Program-made: the position numbers and the translations under genes
DNA from: Clostridia bacterium
Lineage (GTDB): Bacteria > Bacillota > Clostridia > Christensenellales > Borkfalkiaceae
DNA: 19,666 nucleotides
Assembly: GCA_017648525.1 (NCBI GenBank)
Contig: JAGCIP010000174.1
Span: 1 to 19,666 of the forward strand
Direction of reading: 5' to 3'
The notes under the pieces: generated by a model
What the model was told of the DNA's origin: nothing
The model's database searches: none
What the model saw: only the letters and a program-made list of their open reading frames with translations
Shown here: positions 13,607 to 19,666 of the stretch, piece after piece
Layout of the letters: each line of letters opens with the position of its first letter
Position numbering within the stretch: the first letter of the stretch is position 1

Positions 13607-14581
13607 ATGAAAAAATTTCAGTTTATTACTCACGAATTTAACGACGCTTATTTTAATTTAGCAAGCGAAGAATATTTATTAAAGCAAACGGACGGCTTTT
13701 ATTTCTATTTATGGATAAACGAGCCGTCGGTTATCGTTGGCGTTAATCAAAACGCTTTTCAAGAAGTCAATCTAAATTACACCGAAAAAAACGGCATAAA
13801 AGTTGTTAGAAGATTGACGGGCGGTGGCGCAGTATTTCACGATTACGGCAATTTATGTTATACCGTGATTGCACCTTACGAACAGGCGGAAAACGCTTAT
13901 AAAACCTTTACCGCACCTGTTATAGAATACTTAAATTCACTTGGTGTGAAAGCCGAATTTTCGGGCAGAAACGATATTACCGTAAACGGACAAAAGATTT
14001 CAGGAAACGCTCAAACAGTTTTTGCAAATAGAATTATGCACCACGGCACTTTGCTTTTTTCCGCAGATATGTCAAGGCTTGGCGACACCCTTAATCCGTC
14101 TAAACTTAAAATGGAAAGCAAGGGCATAAAGTCGGTTAGAGCAAGGGTTACGAATATTAAAGAACACCTTAAAACAGATATGACTATAACCGAATTTAAG
14201 GACGGACTTAAAAAAGTTTTCCTTAATAATGCCGTTGAACATCAGTTAAACGAAAAAGATTTAACCGCTATCAACAAACTCGTTAAAGAGAAATATTCGA
14301 CTTACGAGTGGAATATAGGGCGTTCACCCAAAGGGAAAAACGAGTTTTCTTTTAAATTTAATTTTGGAATATTAAATTTTACTTTTGATACGGTTAATGG
14401 AAATATTGAAAACGCTAATATTCACGGCGATTTTTTCTCACGAAAAGATATAAACGAATTTGCGGAAAAACTTAACGGTGTTAAATTTGATAGAAAAAAT
14501 ATTCTATCAGCCTTTTCGTGCGTAGATGAATATATTGTTGGTGCAATTGCAATCGATATAGTAAACGAACTTTTTAGATAA
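13607..14581 (+). CDS. lplA: Lipoate-protein ligase A
   Basis: Activates free lipoate with ATP and attaches it to lipoyl-domain lysines, here most likely K43 and K162 of the E2 encoded upstream. At 324 residues it contains the catalytic LplA domain, with RRLTGGGAVFHD at 68-79 and NDITVNGQKISGNAQ at 122-136 (K130 is the likely active lysine), and a C-terminal accessory domain (about 245-324). The presence of that domain suggests a self-sufficient two-step ligase. The N-terminus, with FNDAYFNLASEEYLL, is canonical, so the ATG at 13607 is right even though no clear Shine-Dalgarno sequence precedes it. A GC-rich hairpin ends 13 bases upstream. It is probably expressed by readthrough from the operon or from an unseen promoter. 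A strong terminator follows. Confidence 0.95.
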   Translation: MKKFQFITHEFNDAYFNLASEEYLLKQTDGFYFYLWINEPSVIVGVNQNAFQEVNLNYTEKNGIKVVRRLTGGGAVFHDYGNLCYTVIAPYEQAENAYKTFTAPVIEYLNSLGVKAEFSGRNDITVNGQKISGNAQTVFANRIMHHGTLLFSADMSRLGDTLNPSKLKMESKGIKSVRARVTNIKEHLKTDMTITEFKDGLKKVFLNNAVEHQLNEKDLTAINKLVKEKYSTYEWNIGRSPKGKNEFSFKFNFGILNFTFDTVNGNIENANIHGDFFSRKDINEFAEKLNGVKFDRKNILSAFSCVDEYIVGAIAIDIVNELFR

Positions 14582-14595
14582 TTTTATTAAAAACA

Positions 14596-14637
14596 AAACG
14601 GCGTAGCAAAATTATTTGTTGCGCCGTTTATTTTTTA
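14596..14637. terminator. Terminator between converging lplA and gerC
   Basis: A 14-bp stem (14596-14609 with 14616-14629, two G-U wobbles), a 6-base loop, and a T-rich tail from 14627. More T-runs continue to about 14650. The A-rich flank at 14591-14598 could serve the minus strand. Confidence 0.8.
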
Positions 14638-14657
14638 ATTTTTTGTTTTTTATTTGT

Positions 14658-15875
14658 TTATTTTTGTCCAGTAACCGTAACGCTAATTTCCTTTTTTATT
14701 ACATTAAAAATATCGTCTTTATATTTATCGTAAAACTTATAGTTGTATCTATAAAGTTTTTCCTTTAGTTTAAGAAAGTCGCACTCTGTTTGCTTGATTG
14801 TTTCAATCAATTCTTCTATATTTTCTTTAAGTTGATTTTTCAACTTTTCAAGCACGGCTTTTGGGATAGGTGTGTTTTGCGAAAGTGAATAATTAGAATT
14901 CCCAGAAGTGTGGTCGCTTACCTTGCAATATAGGTCTAATTTTATCTTTGCTACAACTTGATTTTCATCTACCACAACTGAAATAGAGTGCTTGTTATTT
15001 ACGACGCTTAAAAGATAGTTTGATAAATTACCATCTTTATCGGCTACGTCTTTAACGGGTAAAACCGTGCCTTTGATATGGGTTGTTATAGCATTTAAGG
15101 TTAATGTTAAATTATCGTCTAATTCTCCAGTTTTCTTTCCGTTATAAAAAAGAGCTGTGGTTTTTGCGTCGAAAAGATTATCTTTATCGCCCTTTTGGTC
15201 GCCCGCACTAGTTCCGCTGTTCATTCCGCCTGAATTTTGTGTGCCGCCGCCCGCATTTTTGTCGCCTTGACTTTCGCCCGCTGGAATTATTTTTATTAGT
15301 GGCATATAGGAAGATGCGGAAATTGAGTAGTAGCCTGCACAAAAGGTCTTAACGTCAGAAGATGCCACGTCTTTATCAAACCCCGTGTTTTTAAGAATAA
15401 TTTTTTGCAGGGCAAAGGCTGAAATATTGTCAAGTGGGGTTGCTAATGATAAAAGGTCTTTTGCCTTATCTTCTGCAAGTGCAATTAGGGCGGAGTCTTG
15501 AACTCTTAAAGTTTTCGTAAAGTAATCCACCGCTTTTATAACGTTATCATCAGTTAAGCTTTTACCCAAAATTATAAGATTACAAAAAGAAAGTTTAGGA
15601 AACCAGCCGGAAACGTCGCCCAAATCTTTTATTGCTTCGCCAACGGTTACGCCTTTTCCTGAGAGTTGTGCCTTTTGGTTTTCGGTGTTGGTGTCGGTGG
15701 CTTCGGGGACGGCAATTTGTGCCGTAACCACGTATTCGCTGTCTTCATAATCGATTGCTATTGCTGTTATAATTGAAGTTTTTTCAACGTCAATTAACCC
15801 AAAATCGTTTGAGAAAAAGAACACAAATAAGGCAAGTATTGCAATCATTACTATTTTAACTTTGTGTATGTGCAT
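14658..15875 (-). CDS. GerC-type spore germination protein without a lipobox
   Basis: Third subunit of a GerA-type nutrient germinant receptor in the spore inner membrane, 405 residues. The region after the signal, LIDVEKTSIITAIAIDYE (27-44), matches the start of the mature GerAC family, and the C-terminal third is a typical GerAC domain ending in a KYKDDIFNVIKKEI-type helix. Family members are normally lipoproteins with a Cys just after the signal segment. Here the hydrophobic segment (about 6-22) is followed by SNDFG with no Cys; the first Cys is C98. It may therefore be membrane-anchored by an uncleaved helix. A Gly/Ser/Asp/Lys low-complexity stretch at about 200-233 is an unusual insertion. 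The start codon lies inside gerB (20-base overlap) behind AAAGGAG. Last gene of the operon. Confidence 0.88.
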   Translation of the reverse strand: MHIHKVKIVMIAILALFVFFFSNDFGLIDVEKTSIITAIAIDYEDSEYVVTAQIAVPEATDTNTENQKAQLSGKGVTVGEAIKDLGDVSGWFPKLSFCNLIILGKSLTDDNVIKAVDYFTKTLRVQDSALIALAEDKAKDLLSLATPLDNISAFALQKIILKNTGFDKDVASSDVKTFCAGYYSISASSYMPLIKIIPAGESQGDKNAGGGTQNSGGMNSGTSAGDQKGDKDNLFDAKTTALFYNGKKTGELDDNLTLTLNAITTHIKGTVLPVKDVADKDGNLSNYLLSVVNNKHSISVVVDENQVVAKIKLDLYCKVSDHTSGNSNYSLSQNTPIPKAVLEKLKNQLKENIEELIETIKQTECDFLKLKEKLYRYNYKFYDKYKDDIFNVIKKEISVTVTGQK

Positions 15876-16944
15876 ATTTATTCTCCTTTAAGGTTAGCAA
15901 GGGGGTAAGTGCAGGGAGTAGATTGCCAACTAAAAATAAAAAAGGCGGTGCGTAATTCATCAAAAGTTTTTCAATGCTTGCGTAATATTCGCTAAAAACT
16001 ATTAAAATAAATACTTGCATTGCCACGGCAATAAGAGATGAAATCCACTCTTTTTTAATGCAAAACAAGTAATTTAACGCCTTTGCGGAAAAATACACGG
16101 GCAAACTTATAGCAAAAACGTTTACGAATAGTATCATAATAATGCCTATATAGTCAAAACGCCCTAAATTATTTATAACCGTCGTATATTTAGATATTTC
16201 GGTGAAAGCAAACCGTTGTCTATGCGCTATTGAAGTGAAAGTTCCGTAAAAAATAAAAATAAAAAGCAAAGTGATTAGCGCACTTATTAAATAAGAAAGC
16301 AAAATCTTTTTTCCGCTATGTTTTTCATAATTAAATTGCCCTATAAAAATAGCCAAATAAATTCCGTCGCCAAACCAAATTTTAGACGCATAACTTCCGT
16401 TAAATATTGCCTTATATCCGCTTGCGCCGACTGGCAAAATAGCCGAAAAATCCGCACCCGATATTGAGAGTGATAAAAGGACGGCAAAACCTATCAAGGT
16501 AAAAAGCCACAAAACGTCCGCACATCTTCCAAGCACCTTAAGGCGTTTAGTACAAAGATAAAATGCAGAAATAAAAAATGGTAAGAAGTAAAAAACAGTC
16601 GGCTTTAAGGTATATAAAGTCATTTCTAAATAGTCTTTTTGTTCGCTTATAGGTAAAATTGCCTTTATGGTAAAATAAACAAAACAAAGAGAAACTATTA
16701 TTTTAGTTGCCGTTTTTCCAAGCGAGTTTTCTAACAAATTTAAGAGGGTAGTATTTGCTCTTTTACAAGCAAAAAGCACAAAAAACACAGTTAAAAAGTC
16801 AAGCGCTAAATTTATAAGTGCGCTTATCCATAAATCTTGCTCGGCGTTGCTTGCTAAAACGCTTGGCATTATGAACAATTTAGAAATAGGCGTTAAGGCT
16901 ATTAAAAAAAGACAAATTTGTCTAGTTTTTAATTGATATTGCAT
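15856..16944 (-). CDS. GerB-type spore germination permease-like protein
   Basis: Integral membrane subunit of the germinant receptor, related to amino acid/polyamine/organocation transporters (GerAB/Spore_permease family). At 362 residues it has about ten hydrophobic segments. The N-terminal QLKTRQICLFLIALTPISKLF and the following pattern of helices fit the family, in which this subunit is thought to bind the germinant. The N-terminus is short, with no signal peptide, and a charged tail ends in KENKYAHTQS. AAGGAG lies 6-10 bases before the ATG, in the 11-base gap after gerA. Its end overlaps gerC by 20 bases. The order gerA-gerB-gerC is the standard receptor operon. The germinant cannot be predicted. 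Confidence 0.9.
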   Translation of the reverse strand: MQYQLKTRQICLFLIALTPISKLFIMPSVLASNAEQDLWISALINLALDFLTVFFVLFACKRANTTLLNLLENSLGKTATKIIVSLCFVYFTIKAILPISEQKDYLEMTLYTLKPTVFYFLPFFISAFYLCTKRLKVLGRCADVLWLFTLIGFAVLLSLSISGADFSAILPVGASGYKAIFNGSYASKIWFGDGIYLAIFIGQFNYEKHSGKKILLSYLISALITLLFIFIFYGTFTSIAHRQRFAFTEISKYTTVINNLGRFDYIGIIMILFVNVFAISLPVYFSAKALNYLFCIKKEWISSLIAVAMQVFILIVFSEYYASIEKLLMNYAPPFLFLVGNLLPALTPLLTLKENKYAHTQS

Positions 16945-16955
16945 AGTTTCTCCTT

Positions 16956-18476
16956 TTATTTTTTTATTTTAGAAATTTTTAATCGGCGTTTGTTTTTGTT
17001 CTTTATTGAGTTTGGTCTAAATTGATGTTCGTGCAAAAAACCTTTGTAAAAAGTATCCTTTAAATCTTCCTTAACGAGTGGGGAAAAGGGTGCAAAGATA
17101 GGCGAACCATAACTTTCAAACGATATTAGATAGATAAAGATGAAAGATACTGAAATAATTAGCCCGTATATTCCGCAAGTGCCTGCAACTACTAAAAAAA
17201 TCATACGCAAGATAGAAAAGGTTTGCTCTAATTCAGGCACGGTGTATAAACAAATTCCAGATAAGGCTATTATCATTAAAGTAGGTGCGGAAATAATGCC
17301 CGCAGTAACCGCCGTTTCACCCAAAACCAAACCGCCAACGATAGATACTACCATGCCCACGTATTTGGGCATACGCACGCTAGCCTCGTTTAATATTTCA
17401 AAAATCATTAAGGTAAAAAACATTTCGTAACTTGGCGAAAGCGGTATGCCTTTAATACTGTTTACTATTGTTAATAAAAAACTTAAAGGTATTAGTTGCA
17501 AGTGGAAAAGTTCTGCCGACACGAAAAGTGTGGGCAGAAAAAGAGCAATAAAAACCGAAAGTAAACGAATTTGCCTCGCAAAAGTAGCGCTATAAGCAGA
17601 ATTGTAATAATCGCTTGCGCTTTGAAAATCTTCTATCAATAAATAGGGCACGGTCAAAGCGATGGGCGAGCCGTCTACAAATATGGCAACTCTACCTTCT
17701 AGAATTTTGCCGGCAAGAATATCGGGTTTTTCGGTGTTACCTATTTGCTTAAATAAAGAAACCGTCCGCTCGCCTAAACATTTAGAAAGATACGAACTAT
17801 CTAAAATTGCGTCTATATCAATTTGTGAAAGTTTGTTTTTTAAGGTTTTTACTAACTTTTCATCAACAATTCCCTTAATATAGCAAAGGGCGATAGGCGT
17901 TCTAGAATATTTACCTACCGTGGTGTTTTCAATGCGTAAATCGGGCGTTTTTAACCGCCTACGCATCAAACTAATATTTACAGGCAAACTTTCAACAAAA
18001 CCTTCTCTCGGCCCTTTAATGACCGTTGAAGTGGGTGGCTCTGTTATAGCCCTTTTTTCAAAAAATTTTAATGCGAAAGATAACGCTGTATTGCTATTTT
18101 CAATAATTAAAACGGTATTGCCTAAAAGGACGTCGTTTAATATTTCTTTTATTGAATTGATTTGTGATTTTTCCGGACTTAAAAACAAATCGAAAAGTTC
18201 TTGCTCGGTTAAATCGTTTTTAATGTTACTGATAGGGCGTAATATTAGTTCGCCAACCGCATTTTTATCAACTATATCGTTAATAAAAATCAATACGCCT
18301 TTTCTATTTGCTAATTGTAAATCTAAAAAAGTAACGTCTTCTGAATTTAAGGCGTTTTTTATTTTTTCTATATTTGCATCTAAATTTTGCTCTAATTTCA
18401 TAAGGTTAGTATTTATTTTAGAGAGATTTTTATGCAAAAATAACCCGCCGTGCTTATATAAAACACTGGCGGGCAT
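16956..18476 (-). CDS. GerA-type spore germination protein
   Basis: Large subunit of the germinant receptor. A soluble N-terminal region (about residues 26-275), with TEPPTSTVIKGPREGFVE near 143-160 and RTPIALCYIKGIVDEK, is followed by about five transmembrane segments (about 285-445), including ILNEASVRMPK and SIVGGLVLGETAV, and a basic cytoplasmic tail, KNKNKRRLKISKIKK. The open frame gives 506 residues from 18476. That ATG has no Shine-Dalgarno sequence and abuts a terminator-like hairpin. The methionine at residue 26 (18401) would give 481 residues, nearly the 482 of B. subtilis GerAA, and is my preferred biological start, although it also lacks a clear ribosome binding site. Function as a receptor subunit is well supported by family and by the gerB and gerC neighbours. 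Confidence 0.9.
   Translation of the reverse strand: MPASVLYKHGGLFLHKNLSKINTNLMKLEQNLDANIEKIKNALNSEDVTFLDLQLANRKGVLIFINDIVDKNAVGELILRPISNIKNDLTEQELFDLFLSPEKSQINSIKEILNDVLLGNTVLIIENSNTALSFALKFFEKRAITEPPTSTVIKGPREGFVESLPVNISLMRRRLKTPDLRIENTTVGKYSRTPIALCYIKGIVDEKLVKTLKNKLSQIDIDAILDSSYLSKCLGERTVSLFKQIGNTEKPDILAGKILEGRVAIFVDGSPIALTVPYLLIEDFQSASDYYNSAYSATFARQIRLLSVFIALFLPTLFVSAELFHLQLIPLSFLLTIVNSIKGIPLSPSYEMFFTLMIFEILNEASVRMPKYVGMVVSIVGGLVLGETAVTAGIISAPTLMIIALSGICLYTVPELEQTFSILRMIFLVVAGTCGIYGLIISVSFIFIYLISFESYGSPIFAPFSPLVKEDLKDTFYKGFLHEHQFRPNSIKNKNKRRLKISKIKK
18444..18473 (-). terminator. Terminator-like hairpin at the 5' end of gerA
   Basis: On the minus strand, CCCGCC-A-GTG pairs with CAC-GGCGGG (9 bp with one bulged base, 11-base loop) and is followed by TTATTTTT. 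It starts 18 bases after the stop of the upstream membrane-protein gene. The structure begins right after the ATG at 18476 and suggests that gerA starts further in. Confidence 0.55.
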
Positions 18477-18491
18477 TTTTAATTTGTGCGT

Positions 18492-19052
18492 TTAACTTTG
18501 TGATTTTTTAAATTCGTTAACAGAGTGAAAGATTAGCGTTGAAATATGATACAAATCATTTTCGCTAATTTGGTCGCTCACTTGTTCTTTTATAGCGTTA
18601 GAAACGTCGTTGGCGGTTATTTTGTCGCCATTTTGAGTTTCCGCTCTATCGAACAATTTTTCTAAAATAAGCGCAGTTGTAGTTGCGCTTTCCTTGGTTA
18701 AGTAGCCACGCAAAATTCTTTCTATAAGCAAAGTAGTTGCCGATAAGGGGATAGGTTCACCCTTTTTTATCTTGTTAATAACCGACACTATGATTGCAGA
18801 TAACGAACCGCAAAGCACCCCCGCATAAACACTTTCAACCCTTAAGGCAAACGAGTTTATTACGAAATACATATCGTAGACTACGTTTACGAGTATTGAA
18901 AGAATGAAAGGTATATAAGTTTTTAGGGTAGCCGAAAGTTTTTTTGATAGAAATTTATCAAGAATTAAAGTTACAACGGCAATTACGCTTGCAATTATTA
19001 AGGTCGAAAAACTGTAATTTGATAAAAATTCTTTTAAGTATATTAAATCCAT
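18492..19052 (-). CDS. Unknown membrane protein heading the germination operon
   Basis: A 186-residue protein that I do not recognise. Three hydrophobic segments are visible, at about residues 15-35 (FSTLIIASVIAVVTLILDKFL), 45-66 and 75-94. They are followed by a soluble, mostly helical C-terminal half of about 90 residues that is rich in polar residues and carries no known motif. There is no signal peptide with a cleavage site. AAGAAGGT at 19059-19066 supports the ATG. It lies 15 bases upstream of the gerA frame, on the same strand and behind a sigma-A-like promoter, so it may belong to the germination locus, although a terminator-like hairpin lies between them. Possible roles include a receptor accessory protein or an unrelated sporulation membrane protein. 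Neither is shown by the sequence. Confidence 0.75.
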   Translation of the reverse strand: MDLIYLKEFLSNYSFSTLIIASVIAVVTLILDKFLSKKLSATLKTYIPFILSILVNVVYDMYFVINSFALRVESVYAGVLCGSLSAIIVSVINKIKKGEPIPLSATTLLIERILRGYLTKESATTTALILEKLFDRAETQNGDKITANDVSNAIKEQVSDQISENDLYHISTLIFHSVNEFKKSQS

Positions 19053-19076
19053 ATTTTACCTTCTTTGAAAGGCGGA

Positions 19077-19157
19077 CTATTTTGTACTTCTAGTTGGGCT
19101 AATCGTCTTAAGTCTGTCGTAAAACGACCAAAATCTTAAATAATGAAAAGTTTCTAT
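19077..19157 (-). other. Possible leader ORF of about 26 codons with strong SD but no standard start
   Basis: In the leader of the germination operon, GGGAGGTGG (19172-19164) is a near-perfect Shine-Dalgarno sequence. At ideal spacing (7 bases after GGAGG) stands ATA (19157-19155), not ATG, GTG or TTG. An in-frame ATT (19163) is closer. The frame then runs 25 codons (ETFHYLRFWSFYDRLKTISP, then TRSTK) to a TAG at 19079-19077, 24 bases before the next ATG. The basic, aromatic-rich composition is not what random AT-rich DNA would give. I do not recognise the peptide. It could be a real small gene with a non-standard start, a decayed leader peptide, or chance. Confidence 0.3.
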
Positions 19158-19199
19158 ATTAATCCACCTCCCGTTTATATTTTTCCAAACGCTACCACT

Positions 19200-19228
19200 A
19201 TTATATAACCCGATTTTTGCCTAATCAA
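19200..19228 (-). promoter_or_regulatory. Sigma-A-type promoter of the membrane protein and ger operon
   Basis: On the minus strand, TTGATT (19228-19223), a 17-base spacer, then a perfect TATAAT (19205-19200). The predicted start near 19193 gives a leader of about 140 bases. The intergenic stretch 19053-19358 (306 bases) holds this promoter, the orphan ribosome binding site at 19164-19172 and the sigK leader. I see no other gene in it. Confidence 0.6.
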
Positions 19229-19287
19229 GAGTATATGCACAAAAATTTTTTTGGACTTGCTAAGTAGTTTATTTTAGAAAAAACTTT

Positions 19288-19296
19288 CATAAGTTA
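19288..19296 (+). promoter_or_regulatory. Possible sigma-K-type -10 element upstream of sigK
   Basis: CATAAGTTA fits the sigma-K -10 pattern CATAnnnTA and partly the sigma-E -10. No convincing -35 is seen. sigK is expected to be read by sigma-E and then by sigma-K itself, which makes the position plausible. Confidence 0.3.
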
Positions 19297-19358
19297 AAAC
19301 AAAAGGCTCTGTGACGTAGCCTAAATAAAAAAGTTTATAGGATTAATAGGAGTTTAAT

Positions 19359-19666
19359 ATGTTTTTTGAATTTTTAGCCTTTATTTTAGGAAAAATTACC
19401 TTTTTTACGGGGAGCGTGCTTGGGCAAGGCTCTTTTCCAAAACCGCTATCTACCGAAGAAGAAAAAGAGTACGTTGAGAAAATGCGTTTGGGCGATAAAA
19501 AAGCACGTGATAAACTAATCAATCATAACATGAGATTAGTTGCGCACGTAGTTAAAAAGTATTCAGGGTCTGCCGAAACTGACGATTTAATTTCGGTTGG
19601 AAGTATAGGGTTAGTTAAGGCGGTGGACTCCTACGAAACGGGAAAAGGGACGCAACTTGCAACTTA
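19359..19666 (+). CDS. sigK: Sporulation sigma factor sigma-K, N-terminal part
   Basis: The frame opens at ATG 19359 behind TAGGAG and runs off the window end, giving 102 residues. A hydrophobic N-terminus (MFFEFLAFILGKITFFTGSV) resembles the pro-sequence of sigma-K, which holds the factor at the membrane until cleavage by SpoIVFB. Next come FPKPLSTEEEKEYVEKM (26-42) and the sigma region 2 core NHNMRLVAHVVKKY (55-68), then DDLISVGSIGLVKAVDSYETGKGT (75-98). This order and wording fit sigma-K; sigma-E lacks the FPxPLS lead-in. Sigma-K directs late mother-cell genes such as cortex, coat and lysis genes. Whether the gene is interrupted by a skin-like element cannot be seen. It is divergent from the germination operon. 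Confidence 0.88.
   Translation, partial: MFFEFLAFILGKITFFTGSVLGQGSFPKPLSTEEEKEYVEKMRLGDKKARDKLINHNMRLVAHVVKKYSGSAETDDLISVGSIGLVKAVDSYETGKGTQLAT

Noticed and set aside
13236..13610. 124-codon plus-strand frame overlapping the end of E1 and the start of lplA
   Set aside because: It is an out-of-frame shadow of E1 with no ribosome binding site; the in-frame E1 and lplA motifs explain the DNA.
17920..18495. 191-codon plus-strand frame opposite gerA
   Set aside because: Antisense shadow of a clearly recognised GerA protein; composition is Phe/Leu/Ser-rich as expected from reversed coding sequence.
19230..19237. CATATACT on the minus strand as a sigma-E -10 for the ger operon
   Set aside because: The octamer fits, but no sigma-E -35 is found 13-15 bases upstream, and the sigma-A-type pair just downstream is more complete.
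1..19666. CRISPR arrays, transposases, insertion sequences or phage genes
   Set aside because: I looked for regularly spaced repeats, terminal inverted repeats and recombinase motifs and saw none. The only strong internal repeat is the E2 lipoyl domain duplication.

Overview
The window reads as an AT-rich, endospore-forming, anaerobic member of the Clostridia. The evidence is an oxygen-sensitive class III ribonucleotide reductase with its radical-SAM activase, a rubredoxin, a GerA/GerB/GerC-type germinant receptor operon, the start of a sporulation sigma-K gene, strong GGAGG ribosome binding sites, and compact intrinsic terminators. I cannot name the species.

Layout. Positions 1-168 are the tail of an unidentified plus-strand protein with an RxxxxH motif. 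A minus-strand tRNA-Ser(GGA) follows (303-390), with its own promoter and terminator. A 74-residue membrane protein (546-770) has a near-consensus promoter and a terminator. The reductase block covers 836-5210. Two, possibly three, NrdR-like boxes precede nrdD, whose product carries a C-terminal CPNC redoxin domain. nrdD overlaps a thioredoxin-reductase-like gene by one base, and a rubredoxin gene follows. The activase nrdG converges on this operon. D-aminoacyl-tRNA deacylase (5256-5693) diverges from nrdG, and the two promoters share one -35 sequence.

Positions 5745-13543 form a regulated metabolic locus. A DeoR-family repressor is divergent from an operon encoding a zinc-type medium-chain dehydrogenase, a two-lipoyl-domain E2, an E3 and a fused alpha/beta E1. 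Together these make a complete 2-oxo-acid (or acetoin-type) dehydrogenase complex. Lipoate-protein ligase follows at 13607 and plausibly lipoylates the E2. The substrate cannot be read from the sequence. The codon choice of this operon resembles that of nrdD and suggests strong expression.

Positions 14658-19052 are a minus-strand operon: an unknown membrane protein, then gerA, gerB and gerC. A divergent pro-sigma-K-like gene starts at 19359 and runs off the window. The 306-base gap between them holds a sigma-A-type promoter, a leader with a strong Shine-Dalgarno sequence that lacks a standard start codon, and a sigma-K-like -10.

The strongest candidate for something unusual is the reductase operon. 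The redoxin is covalently part of NrdD. The neighbouring flavoprotein keeps its CAIC redox centre but has lost both NADPH-binding motifs. A rubredoxin with a shortened first metal-binding loop is the next gene. This suggests a pyridine-nucleotide-independent electron relay feeding dNTP synthesis. The second candidate is the 2-oxo-acid dehydrogenase locus of unknown substrate.
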